A program made the translations under genes and the position numbers. Under the pieces are notes generated by a model. The model was given only the letters and a program-made list of their open reading frames with translations. It did not search any database and had not been told where the DNA came from. A stretch of DNA of 64,000 nt from Ceriagrion tenellum (Eukaryota; Arthropoda; Insecta; Odonata; Coenagrionidae). Positions 1-11,200 of this stretch are shown in pieces (position 1 is the first letter of the stretch; each line of letters starts with the position of its first letter). Where the stretch lies: the NCBI GenBank assembly GCA_963169105.1, contig OY720632.1:60793136-60857135 (forward strand). The letters are read 5' to 3'.

Positions 1-290
1 TAAAATACTGGCATAGCATTTTTTTGTGTTTTTTAAATAAAGAAGAATCAGATCGATTATTTGCAAATATATATCAAGATGCATAGTCAAGGAATGACTT
101 TCATTGACATGTTCTATAAAATTGTTAGATTATGACCAGTAACTATCTAGTAACCACTGTAAATGCCAAAAATGCGCGATCCAAGTGAAATCATTGACCA
201 AGAGAACTTGTATTTGCCACTAAATGTTCGTTTGAATTCGCATTCTCATCCCTGTTTTTACTTCAATCTGTCCTAAATCTCTACTTTCAG

Positions 291-458
291 GTTGGAGATC
301 GCATTGGTGTATTGGTCAATAACTTCGGAGTGCTGCACTACTTTGTGAACGGCGTAGACCAGGGTCCAGCAGCATCAAATATACCAAAAATGGTTTATGG
401 AGTGTCTGAGCTATATGACAATGCAGCCGCAATGACCATTGTTGATCCATCCTCTTGA
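291..458 (+). CDS. Last exon of an NHR-domain (Neuralized-like) gene, partial at left edge
   Basis: A 55-codon exon in phase 0 follows a polypyrimidine tract and AG acceptor (289-290) and ends at TGA (456-458). It encodes the C-terminal half of an NHR domain, including the signature HYFVNGVDQGPAASN and the ending TIVDPSS. It aligns without gaps to the last exon of the complete gene downstream (18543-18710), with 40 of 55 residues identical and the same splice phase, so the two genes are tandem paralogues. Bases 1-290 are intron; the other exons lie left of the window. NHR domains in Neuralized proteins bind partner proteins such as Bearded-family members. The function of this stand-alone version is unknown. 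Confidence 0.85.
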   Translation, partial: VGDRIGVLVNNFGVLHYFVNGVDQGPAASNIPKMVYGVSELYDNAAAMTIVDPSS

Positions 459-979
459 TCTCATAAATGGCTGAACTATTCTTAAAATATAGTTTTCAAT
501 ATAATTTTAATTCATAGCCCAGTTCCCTAAATTACATTAAAAGATAAAGAAACTTTGTGAAGGCTTTATTATCTCATTCTTGACCACGGTGTGTACTTTA
601 ATTTGATTTAAAAATTGTGTGTTCCAATTGTAGATATCCTCGCGCTTGTTTACTGACTTTGTAAAGGATGGAATTCAATCACTGAGTACTTTTGATGAGT
701 GAAAAAGTATTATTGATCACAAACATGGAGCTGTTACCACCATTAAAAGTTTCCTAAAATTAAGAAAAATTCATTTGAGTTAAATGTTAAAGTTAGTTCT
801 TCACTAGATTTTCCGTTTCGAATAAATGTGGCATCGCTCAGCTGGCACTTAATTTTTTGTCAATCCACGTCACGATTTAACACACTATTGGTTTTCGAAT
901 ACCCAAAAAAGGTGATTTAAGAAGAGAAAGCAATGTTTCAGGGAATCCTAGGATATATTAAATTGACTTTTTTCTCCTT
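459..979. other. 3' flank of the first NHR gene, no other gene seen
   Basis: AT-rich sequence. An ATTAAA at 536-541 could serve as a variant polyadenylation signal about 80 bases after the stop codon. Nothing else is recognised. Confidence 0.4.
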
Positions 980-1042
980 TGAATCCATATTGAAAATAAG
1001 TATTGTACTTTTCCACCATAATTTATTGTAAGCGTAAAACGC

Positions 1043-1067
1043 GTTTCGCAGCTTCCTGCATCGTCAG
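1043..1067 (-). ncRNA. Hammerhead-ribozyme-like core of a Penelope-like element
   Basis: Minus strand reads CTGACGA, then TGCAG-GAAG-CTGC, then GAAAC. CUGANGA and GAAA are the invariant strands of the hammerhead catalytic core and the middle forms a short helix II. Helix III and the cleavage site are not convincingly formed here, so this copy is probably inactive. Penelope-like elements are known carriers of hammerhead motifs. Confidence 0.35.
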
Positions 1068-1086
1068 TTACAGTTGTTTATCTCTC

Positions 1087-1168
1087 GTGCGAATTTCCAC
1101 AGAGAAAAAATCATCCGCCTTGACCGGGATGATTGGGCGGATGATTTTTTCTCTGTGGAAATTCGCAC
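1087..1168. repeat. Perfect 33-bp inverted repeat with 16-base loop
   Basis: Arms 1087-1119 and 1136-1168 are exact reverse complements and contain AATTTCCACAGAGAAAAAAT. The hairpin lies inside the Penelope-like remnant. It could be a small insertion or a foldback remnant. Confidence 0.85.
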
Positions 1169-2146
1169 ATTTGTGCATTGCGGGTGACTCCATAAAGTGG
1201 AACTCCGTGGCTAGTCCCGGATAGCTTAAAATTTGCTTATCTCTCATTTATTGACTGCTACGATGGCAACTTTACGCTAAGAAGGGGGAGATTTGAAGAA
1301 CAAACTAATTTTGGGAGAGAAGACAGGGGAACATAGACTTTGGGCTCGTGAGAAGGGAAATGTTTTTCGAAAAGGAGTGGGGAGGGATGCGGAAAAAGTA
1401 GCTCTTTGCAAAGATTAATTTACTACCTGATAATGTCCATCTCTTCCAAAGCATCCATCTGTAAGCCTTTTGGTAGAAAATGTAAAATTTCTGGGATAAA
1501 ATCAATCACGTGATTATTATAAAGCAGACGCTTGGCAAATTGAGAGTTGGTATCCATGTTGAAGTAACTTCGTGAGTGTTCTTAGATGCATGTCTTGAAA
1601 CTTCGTCCGGTTGGACCTATGTAAGCCATATTACAACTAATTCGTTTAATTTTGTAAATATCTCACCTGAATGATCTACCCACTTTGTCTTTTCCGTTTA
1701 CTAAAAATTTCGAAAGAGTTAGGGGAGTGTGTATAATATGGATTCGAATATAAAACACTTCGACGAAGTGACGCCTGAAGGTGTAAAGTTTATTCTCCTA
1801 TGAACATCGATTCGTAATTCCATAATTACCAAGATATGGCAGCACGAACATACTCTCGGCAGTTACTTCATTATTCACATTCAGCATACTGCTAAAACGA
1901 AAGTGCCGAAAACCAAAGAATTGAAACTGAAAACAACAAAGAAGTTTGCAATGGTGGAAAATACCACCGACTCCAACCTAATATTATTTGATTCGAAATT
2001 TATTTGAATACTTTATTTGAAATTTTATTTACAAAATGCCTGACACTGAGGGCAGAAAAAAACCACAAACAGTGTGCTTTGCATGCAATAATACTAAAAC
2101 TATTCAAGTAATGGTCCACTAAATAGATTGATTCTTTGCGACCCGG

Positions 2147-2172
2147 GTTTCGTCACATAATGGCATCTTCAG
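2147..2172 (-). ncRNA. Hammerhead-like core, isolated
   Basis: Minus strand reads CTGAAGA, a 14-base stem-loop region, then GAAACCC. Both invariant strands are intact but helix II is poorly paired, so it is likely decayed. The minus-strand context GAAACCCGGGTCGC differs from the Penelope-linked copies, suggesting another subfamily. An (AT)n run follows at 2198-2222. Confidence 0.3.
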
Positions 2173-2197
2173 GTAACAAACATCATTCCACATGCGT

Positions 2198-2222
2198 ATA
2201 ATATATATATATATATATATAT
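2198..2222. repeat. (AT)n microsatellite
   Basis: Uninterrupted TA dinucleotide run next to the hammerhead-like motif. Confidence 0.9.
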
Positions 2223-2603
2223 CGCCACACCAATTATGTGTCTTTGAAAAGTGTCTAGTGAGTGCCCAGTGAGAGGGGAAGAAAGGTTGTCCCGGATTAT
2301 AAGGGTCCACTACCTGCGAGACACTCGCCCAGGTTAGAGGGCACAATAATTTCCTCGCTTTTCTCCCGTACACGGTAGCCGCAAAAATCACGCGTTCCCT
2401 TAGCCTAAGGGATTACAGAAAAAATGGTAAATTTTTATAGGGACGGTTACATTGGTCTTACTTGGAACCATATTTTGAACCCAACTTAATAGATCACATG
2501 ATGAATACTTCATTATTCGAAGCAAAAGTAGATGTCAGCAATAATTTTTCGAAAACAGAACTCGTGCACTGCACGAACAACATCCATTGTTGGTTCTCAG
2601 GTT

Positions 2604-2723
2604 TCTCTCCATGTTTTCCGGGATTTCTTCCGCGTTAGTTGTTTGTGGGACAACAGAACTGCCAGGGAAACTGTTGTCCTACAAACAACTGACGAGGAAG
2701 AAATTCCGGAAAACATGGAGAGA
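2604..2723. repeat. Foldback element, about 53-bp arms
   Basis: The left arm starting TCTCTCCATGTTTTCCGG and the right arm ending CCGGAAAACATGGAGAGA are near-perfect inverted repeats around a 14-base spacer. The overlapping open frames on both strands are products of this symmetry, not genes. Confidence 0.8.
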
Positions 2724-3779
2724 TCAACATCCATAGTACATTGCGATTCTAGTGACTTAGGCGGCTCATTATTACACGGCGCGAAGTTAGCGCCTGAGTG
2801 AAGCAAAGGCGATAACATGTCGAGCAATGAGAGCCACTTAAGCCACGAGTATCGGATGCTACTTTTTAGCTCGCGTGGCTTAAATTTGCCGTCTTCTGCG
2901 GTAAAACAGTGCAATTAGTGAGTATAGTAAACCAAAATGTTGAATCAGCCCGGCATAGTTACCGTTGTTTACTTTTCATTTTCAGGTTTTTTTTGGATTG
3001 ATTGAGTACTATTCTATAGAGAGGAAAATTTGAGCTATTAATTTGTTTTTGTGCTTCAAGATTGCCTCGCTATATGTTGGAGAATTTGAGCTATCTATTG
3101 TAAGGCACTCTTTAAAAAAGTTTTAGAAATGTTTTAAATATACAAGCCAAACTTACGAATGCTGTACGAATGTTTATGATGTGGCATAAGCTATAGTTAA
3201 TCCAGTGTCCACTCCATCTATATTTAATCAAGTCCTATTCATCGAGTACAATCACATGAATCGAATAAAAATGTTGCCATTATTCTTTCGTCAAAACGCC
3301 GTCGTTCAAAAATTTAAATCGAATGAAATTCTACGAGCAATATCACCGGAACAAAGATTACCGGTTTCAGAAAATTCAGATATCGGTTTATACGTTACAA
3401 AGTTATTTATGCGAATAATAAAAATACTCTACTCGTCGCTGTGGATAACATAGATCAAGATATCGATTCACTGGGTCAAAAAAGTGCCGAACCTCTCTCT
3501 AATATTACCAAATATAAGAAATCAACAATGAAATAAATTTTTATCATTTCCTCATGTGGAAATAAATGTTTATCATTTCCTACCCATAGTTTTGAACTTT
3601 TCCTTGGCTGTATATCTCCTGTAAACACAATTAGTCACTCATAATTATACATAGAAGCTTGCAATTATTCTATAAAATTGATGGGCAGTATTAATATGGT
3701 AAGTGTACAATTCTAGTAAATTTTATGTTATAAATTGGGAAAGCTACAAATAAAATACCACTCCGGTGTCTCACAATTT

Positions 3780-3885
3780 CAAGAATTACATCGAGAGCCA
3801 GAATTGTGAGGGACGTTACTCAAACTGAAGAGGATATTCGTGATGCATGACATAGGCAGACGATGACGCGTAACAAATACATATA
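3780..3885. repeat. Dispersed repeat shared with 20440-20520
   Basis: GAGAGCCAGAATT and a following GATGCRTGACA...GACGATG pattern occur in the same order at both places. The second place lies immediately upstream of a LINE fragment, so this is probably a piece of the same LINE family. Confidence 0.4.
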
Positions 3886-3961
3886 ATCTGTGATTTCAGG
3901 TCTGATTGTGTGGAAAGGAAACATAAATGCACTTGAAACATTGAGCAACTTTCGCTGTGAT

Positions 3962-4083
3962 AGATAGATTTATTACGACCGATTTTGCTTTTTTTTTACA
4001 GTATCTTCAAACGAAGATGCTGAAAATTGCTGATGCACCTGCAAATGCTGTAAAAAGCGAAACCGGTCGTAATAAATCCTATC
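3962..4083. repeat. Imperfect palindrome carrying a hammerhead-like core
   Basis: GATTTATTACGACCG near 3968 is mirrored by CGGTCGTAATAAATC at 4064-4079. The right half contains CTGATGCA (4030-4037), a stem region and GAAAC (4059-4063), a degraded CTGANGA...GAAAC core. The layout resembles the palindromes at 41501-41684 and 55934-56142. Confidence 0.55.
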
Positions 4084-4860
4084 CCTGTGGAAGTTGCTCA
4101 ATTTTTCAAGTGCGGAAATATAATTATATTGAAAATATTACGGCACTGTTAAGCGCGGTGTACCTTTTTAATAATCTATCCAAAATTTTACGGAGAAAGT
4201 AGAGCCTCACCCGAAGACTTAATATGGATGAATTTCTCATCATTGTTGCGGCAAAAAACTCTTAGTTAAATTGTTCAACTATTTAGAATTTTTAAATGCC
4301 CAATTTCTATGGAAAAGTGGGATTTTTATCGCTAAATAAATAAATAAATGGTATCCAAATGCACGGCAAATTTGGAAGTACAACTAACATTCACAGAAAG
4401 AAGAGAATAATTTACACTATAGTGTTATCGATGCCGATCAACCGAAAACTGTGCTTTTTCAATTAAAAAAACTAGGGAGATGCCAGAAAACGATTCTTCA
4501 ACAATGAAAAAGTAAATGTATTTTTTTAAAATAAAAAGGTTTAAGAAAGAATGAGATCGATAAAAAAATGAATTTGGGACTTCCATAAGGGAGAGACGTT
4601 GCAACGCATATGGAAAATGTGGATTTTTAATTTTTTCTAAATGTGTAATCTCACTCTCTTTGGTAGGATGATCTCTCCGTTCCGGTGGTTTGGAAGATGA
4701 ACTCTTACCCGTTGAGGGTCAAGCAGAAATCAGGCCATCATTTTAATTGACCAATTAGAGAAATAAGGGTGATCTAATCTTATGGTTGGACTACTATGCT
4801 CTCACCCCTGTCCAATATCATTTCCGTCCGAAACGAATCAAGCTAAACCATTCGCCATTT
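4084..4860. other. Intergenic, nothing recognised
   Basis: AT-rich sequence between the palindrome and the start of the complete NHR gene. No coding signal or recognised repeat was found. Confidence 0.4.
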
Positions 4861-4867
4861 GAGAAAT

Positions 4868-4877
4868 TGTATTTAAA
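4868..4877 (+). promoter_or_regulatory. Possible TATA-like box of the NHR gene
   Basis: GTATTTAAAA lies about 65 bases before the start codon at 4937. This would place transcription start near 4900 and give a short 5' leader. Such strings are common in AT-rich DNA, so this is only a candidate. Confidence 0.2.
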
Positions 4878-4936
4878 ATGTCAACGTCAACACTAAGTGT
4901 TCAATTTTGTTGTGTTCATCTGCATAAGACGGTGGG

Positions 4937-5210
4937 ATGGCTCATTTCAAGGTGCTATCACTTTTCCTCCTCATCGTCCATGGAGCAGTCTCCGCGAAAG
5001 TTACAGAGAACAGTTGTGCTGCATATTCATCCTCAAGTCGGGAGGTGAACTTACAGATCAACAGTAAGAGGGATCAAGATGGAGAATGGCTGACGACGTT
5101 CAAAGCTTTGAAGTCAGATGATAGTACGGACAATTTCGTGGTGGACGTGACGCAGACCGTTCACGACTGTGCCGGAGGCCAAGCCGTTCAAATTAAAGGA
5201 GTACTTCTGG
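4937..5210 (+). CDS. NHR gene exon 1: signal peptide and N-terminal segment
   Basis: ATG at 4937 opens the only plausible frame. The donor GTGAG starts at 5211, leaving one base of a glycine codon (phase 1). It encodes the signal peptide and the region up to residue 91. Reading past the donor meets a stop at 5237. Confidence 0.75.
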
Positions 5211-8200
5211 GTGAGCTTTTGAAAAAGCAGAATATCTGAGTATGTTTATCTGCTAAATTTTTAACACACATTCAGTTCTGAGTTGTTTTCGTTCATTTTC
5301 GAAATCATTACAGTTTATGATTAATTATAAGAAAAAAATATTTTCTAGAGATTAAAGTTTACCTCATACAGTTGAGAATAATATCTCCGCTTGTATGGGT
5401 ATTCGTATGATTACAACAATATTTATCATTTACTAACGGAATTTACCCATTAAAATTCAGCGGTTGATTTCAATTCGAATTCAGTGTGAAAAAATAAACT
5501 TATTTAATAAGACACCACATATCGTTTACAACCTAAGTGTTCTCTCATATACATGCAGTGCCCCTATGTGAGCTATCTTGAAAATAGACATTGAAGAGTG
5601 TACTTGTTGCTAATATGCATTGAATTAACGATTAACGATGAACCCTCGAAGCTATCTATCATGATGCCTTTAGGACTATGGACTCATCTTAATCATGTAT
5701 TGTCTACGTGCCATCATGGGCCTGCAGGAAAACGTGATATTTAAGTGCTAGAGGCGTGAATATCCTTTGAAAATCAAATCTCTGGTTGTCAAGGAAATAT
5801 GCTATAGTCGATTTCAGAGAAAAACGTGAGATATTCAGCTAAAAATATGATTTTCCAACAAATACGAAGCGTAAAAGAAAATCGATGGAAAAAATTATAA
5901 ACTCAATTTATTTAGCCATCTGATAAAAAAATCAGCCCTCTATCTTGAGTGAAAGCACTTTTAAAAAGCAAAAAATGAAACGACTGCACCGAACCAAATG
6001 CTTAGCATGGACCACCAAGGGGACATTCAAGGGCCCTGAGGGCTTTTTAATGTAGCCTACGTTACAAACAGATCTATTTTTTGCGACAGACAGACACCAT
6101 TTCATTTATATAGGTATATTAGTAAGGATCTGTTGGTTGAGAGGCATTTTTACAGATTACAGAAAGTGTGATCAGGGAGAATGCCGTACAAAAATGCATG
6201 TGTGTCCCCCCGATGATTCGCTTTCATCGCGTACGGCTGTTATGCAAATCCGCTCGCGGAGTCATGCATCGCGCGGTACATCGTAGGTTACTTTGAGATC
6301 GGTTTCATAACCAAAATACATTAAAAAATGCTGTTAATTCGCTCATTTGTATGTGCTAAGTTGTAGAAAGAAGTGGGAAAATACCACCTATTCCAATCGC
6401 GTCATTTGATCCCTAATTAGCGAAAATTCGCAATCCTTACTACAGTTCGTTCAAACGTAACTCGGCGTTAGTTAGTAAGAATAAGGTGGTAAGAAAAAGT
6501 TGGATCGTCGGATTTTAATGCCAAAAATTGCGACTGATTTTCAGGTGAAACAGCAACTTAAGCAATGTTAAGGTGCGGATGAAACTTATACCCACCATAC
6601 TGAAGCTATAAATCAGGCATACGAATTAATTGTGCGTCTTTTTATTTACTGAGATATTACAACTTATTTATCACAAAGAATTTAACACTATTCACAGCTT
6701 TGATGACAACTAATGACAAATTTTCCTTGCATTCACAATTAATTCTCTTTTTGTCCTTGGTGATCCACGTACACTCAATAAAAATCTATACTCTGAGTGT
6801 AAATCACTTTGGATACTGTGAGTTAGATGATGAGAGCGGCCGAGAGCTGCAATTGTTTTAGGTAGCATTTAATGGACATATTTTTCGCAAATTACTTTAT
6901 ACTAATGGGATACCTGATAGCTGACTACTAGAAACCGTTTAATTTAATGACGAGGGTAACCCTGCGCATCATAGAAGACAAAAATTTTTAAATTCTTCAC
7001 AGTATGTTTGATATCAATCGGGTTCATTCAAAGGGGATATCTAAAGATGAACATTCTGTGATATATCCACAGTTTTAAACTTGTTTAAGGACAGGATGAT
7101 TAAATAGATGAGCCTTATTGTAAGAAATCCATTACCGTGCGACGTTTCTGAGGGTGTGTTTATGGATCCCCAACTGATGAGTAATAAGAAGATATTCCAT
7201 CTATTTAATATAACCGTGTAGGTTTTATGTAGCCATACGAGACCATGTATGTAGCCATAGGAGGGTACTGTTTTATGTAAATTGATTCAATCGGTTATAA
7301 ACCATAACAATCGGCTCAAGACACAAAAATAGTTGACCTCGAAGAGTTGTTATCTGCCGATCACACGGACTAATCCCAACGGCCACGGTCTTAGCGGTAA
7401 AACATTTGTGACGATCTGAGGGAGGTATCTGGCCTGTGAAATCCCCATGGACGACTTTTTTTAATGCCCAAATGGATAGTGTTGCCATTCCAGATATCTC
7501 ATAATTAAATCAATCCCTAAATCGGTCTTCCATCCTCTTGTATTTTAAGCTCATTTATTTCGAAATTCTCGTGCTTCAAGTAAATTAACTCTTTGCTCAG
7601 TAGCAATAAATTTGGTGGTAATTAATTATAATTACAGCGTGCTTGTTCTAAAACCTCACTTTGAAGCATCATGACTCAGAGTTTGCCTTATCCAGTGTGA
7701 TTGTATTTGTAGTATGTCGCTGAAAATATTCTATTCTCTTCTACTTTCCTATTTGCTTTCTCTTTATTTTTTTTATCGGTCCCATTTATTTGACGTCTTC
7801 CAATTATAAGCAGTAAAAAATTAACTTTCTCTGAAGATTTTCTCTTTACTTTTATACCAGCTCGTACGAGTATTTTGTTCGGATTTGATGAATTTAGTTA
7901 GATTGCCCCTGTTCCGAACCGGAAGAAGATGACATTTACCAACCCTTGGTAAAAAGTTTAAATAAAAAAAATTACCTTGGGCTTTTCTTATTATACTTAA
8001 CATTTTCTACCAAACTTAGATGTATTCTGATAAATACTTCATTTACTTATACCTGAGCACTTCCAATTTTTTTCCGCACATTTCATATCTGTACTCTGGA
8101 AGAGAGGTATCCTTCTAGCAATGGCCGCCTTTTCACATTTTACGATGGCCAGCTGCCATTGTCGAACAAATTAATATGTCCATTTGGTCCTTCTCTGTTT

Positions 8201-11200
8201 TTCTTCCCCTCCCATCCCGCATTTTCCTCAAGATGTTCAACATTGATGCTGTCGTCGATTGAACATGGCGCCCTATTCCAGGATACATAGCTTTTAATAA
8301 TACTTGGCACTTGTCCACCAGGCCACAACATATGTAAATGTCTTCCACAACAACTCCATGTAGCCGCGTAAGGGACACAAATCATCTATCTATAAAGTTC
8401 CGGGTGTTGATAGATGAGCGTGGGTTAATTTCACTAAATACGCTCGCACATGAAACGATAAATTTGAATCCAATACCGCGATGTTCACAATTTGTTAATT
8501 TCTTCCTTCACTTACACGCTCTACATATGAGAACCTCCTAAAGCATACCTTAAGAATATAACTTTCTACTATTCATTTACGATGGAGCGGTGTTCAATGG
8601 CAAAGATGAGCCAATTTTAACTTTTACCCGAATCATTCCTTCATGCTACATGTGTTTACATCCTTTCTCTACTGCAACTGCTGCTTTTAAATCATTAAAT
8701 GCCAGGAGGGCGCAGTATTAGCATGCTGTGTAAGCATAGGAGCAGAATGCGTAGATCTCCGGCCGGTGGTCGGATCGTGCGGGGCTCACCTAGGGATTGG
8801 AAATTTAAATCCAGAATCGATTTTCGATTAATCGAATTTCGATTTTGGTTTTAAAAATAGATTGTCTAAAAATTCGATTTATTGTCCAAAATAATCGAAT
8901 AATAGAAATCGAAAGTTTTTAATAGTAAATTAATTGTCTGCTGAAATACGGATGTGCTATTCTAACAAAATTCGTAATATGGGTTAATGGAAGCACTAGG
9001 GATAAGAACTGAATACAGTTAAATTAATTAATACAATTTATTATTTTAAAGATATTAATAAGGTATGCAGGAAAGTAATAATCCATACCAGATACTTATA
9101 TACATATAGGTAATATAACAAGCAAATTATATATAATTTAGTAGCCCATGCCCAGAAGACGATATTCGGACTGGGCGAATCTATTTTGAAGACGAGTTCT
9201 CTGAAGCGATTTATTGAGAAAACGTTTACAAAAAAGGCACAATGTCAACGCGTAGTATCATTTCAAATCTTCGTCTCGCGGTCTACAATGTATTACTTCC
9301 GAGCGTGAGTCCCCGCCTAGACTAGAATTATTGTAATAAAAATCCGTAGCCCTACAGTTGGCAACTCCAACCTGCCGGTGTCCGAAGCACTCTGCCTTCC
9401 CACCGAGGTTCCCCCACCAGCGATGCAGAGTGAAATAGCGCGCAGCGGTGTAAAGCGAGGCGGCAAAATTCAAATGCTGTAGCAAGCTAAAAATCGAAAA
9501 TCGATCGGCTAGAATCGATTTTGAACGATTTTTCAAAACAAAAAGTCGACTACGATTAAATCGAAAATCGGAGTGTGATTATCGATTTTCGATTAAAATC
9601 GAAATCGATTTTCCAATCCCTAGGCTCACCTCAACCGGTCTGGTGTGCATTACTCCGCCCAGGCGTCAGGACAGGTGGCTCGTAGGATTTTCGAGCATTG
9701 CAGGTATTCTTAAGGCTAGAGAGTGGGTCATTCATTGGGATTTGAAATCTGCGAAACAAAGCTTGCGCTCTTTCTTCACGACATCCTAAAATCAGGCGAA
9801 TCGAAAAAACAAGTTGACGCGATATTCCTTGATTTCAAGGAAGCATTCGACAAGGTTCCTAACAAAAAAAAACTCATGCAAGTTCCAACGATGTGGAGAA
9901 AAGGAAAAAAATATTGAATTGGATACGGGAATTTCTCAGCGATCGCAAAATAAAGATGGTATAAACTCTGATATTGTTAGAGACACATCCAGTTTTCCAC
10001 AAGGAAGCGTGATCGACCCTCTTTTTAACGTCACTAATGTAAATGATATAAGTTTTTGTTAGCAGTAAACTAAGATAATTTACAGAGGATCATCTACTGG
10101 AAAGTTAGCGAAGATGCGGACTCAGAAAGTCATCAGTGGACCTCTACGACGTTTATACGTGGTGCCAGGAGTGAGGACTTCACATCACACCAACGCCACA
10201 TCTATACTGTGAGTGGAGTAAGCATAAACTCCTCATAAAAAGTAAAATACCTAGAAATCACCCTAACTTTAGATATATCGTGGAGAGCACACATACAAAA
10301 TATATGCGGCACATAATTAAAAAACTAGGATTAATCAAGCGTATAATCGGAAGGTCCTCGGTTGAGAAAGTAAAAGAGAGGTGTTAGTTTGCTCTGGTTA
10401 GGCCACACCTCGAATACACCGCGAGCATTTGGGACTCTGAACAGAAAGATTTAACACAAAGTTAATAAAATACAAAGGAAAACTACGCGCTTCATTAAAG
10501 ATTGTTACGAGCGAACATATAGTGTTTCTCAGGTTTTAGAGGGATTAAGGTGGGAGCCCCTAGAGACTCGGAGGCTGCACGCTAGACTTATGCTTGAGAA
10601 ATTCAGAACGGGTGGGTAGCGGAGCGACATAGAGAATATCATTTTGAGGTCACACTACATTTATAGGTCCGATAGAAGCGATAAAATAAGGGAGATATAT
10701 TGCCGAACAGATAAGTACAAAAATATATCTTTCCACGCACAATAAGAGGCCATAATAAAACCGAAGCCCCAGTTGAAACACACCTATGATACTATTCACC
10801 ATTTCACCTCCCAAAACCTCATCCTTTATAACTTTACACATCTGGTGTCCTAACACCCCCTGCCATCCGGCGAGCCCCCGGCGGCTCGCCGGATGGGCAG
10901 GGTAGTGTGTAGATGTAGATGTGTAGAGCCGAGACGCATCAAAGTGCTGAATATCCACCTTCAGTTGCATGTGTGTTGCGTCCTATTCGCCAAAAATCGC
11001 AAAACGTTGTATTACTACCGTACTTTTGCATATGGCAGCTTGAAGTCGAATTCCCGAAATAGCGTTCTTTAAGCATCTCATCAGGATTCGATTGTAGTTT
11101 TTTTAAGAAAATAGACTATTACTTTCAGCTATTTTCGACGACAGAGTCGCATCTTTGCAGCCAATATCTACTAAATTTTCATTGTGAGATTTTGCCACGC

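Larger units (their letters stand above)
980..1800 (-). mobile_element. Penelope-like element remnant with decayed GIY-YIG region
   Basis: Minus-strand reading of about 1690-1540 gives a broken GIY-YIG segment (IYKIKRISCNMAYIGPTGRS, followed by a stop-interrupted C-terminal part). It matches the better preserved copy at 53590-53820, including the following segment MDALEEMDI at about 1450. Downstream in element orientation comes a hammerhead-like core (1067-1043) and a tail ending in AATATGGATTC, as in the 53.4 and 54.9 kb copies. A 33-bp inverted repeat (1087-1168) interrupts the copy. Bases 1733-1800 carry the same tail sequence in the opposite direction, so the locus is rearranged. No intact reverse transcriptase is present. 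Confidence 0.65.

Noticed and set aside
10866..10897. Rho-independent terminator-like GC hairpin
   Set aside because: It is part of the conserved 3' end of a LINE copy; bacterial terminators are not expected here.
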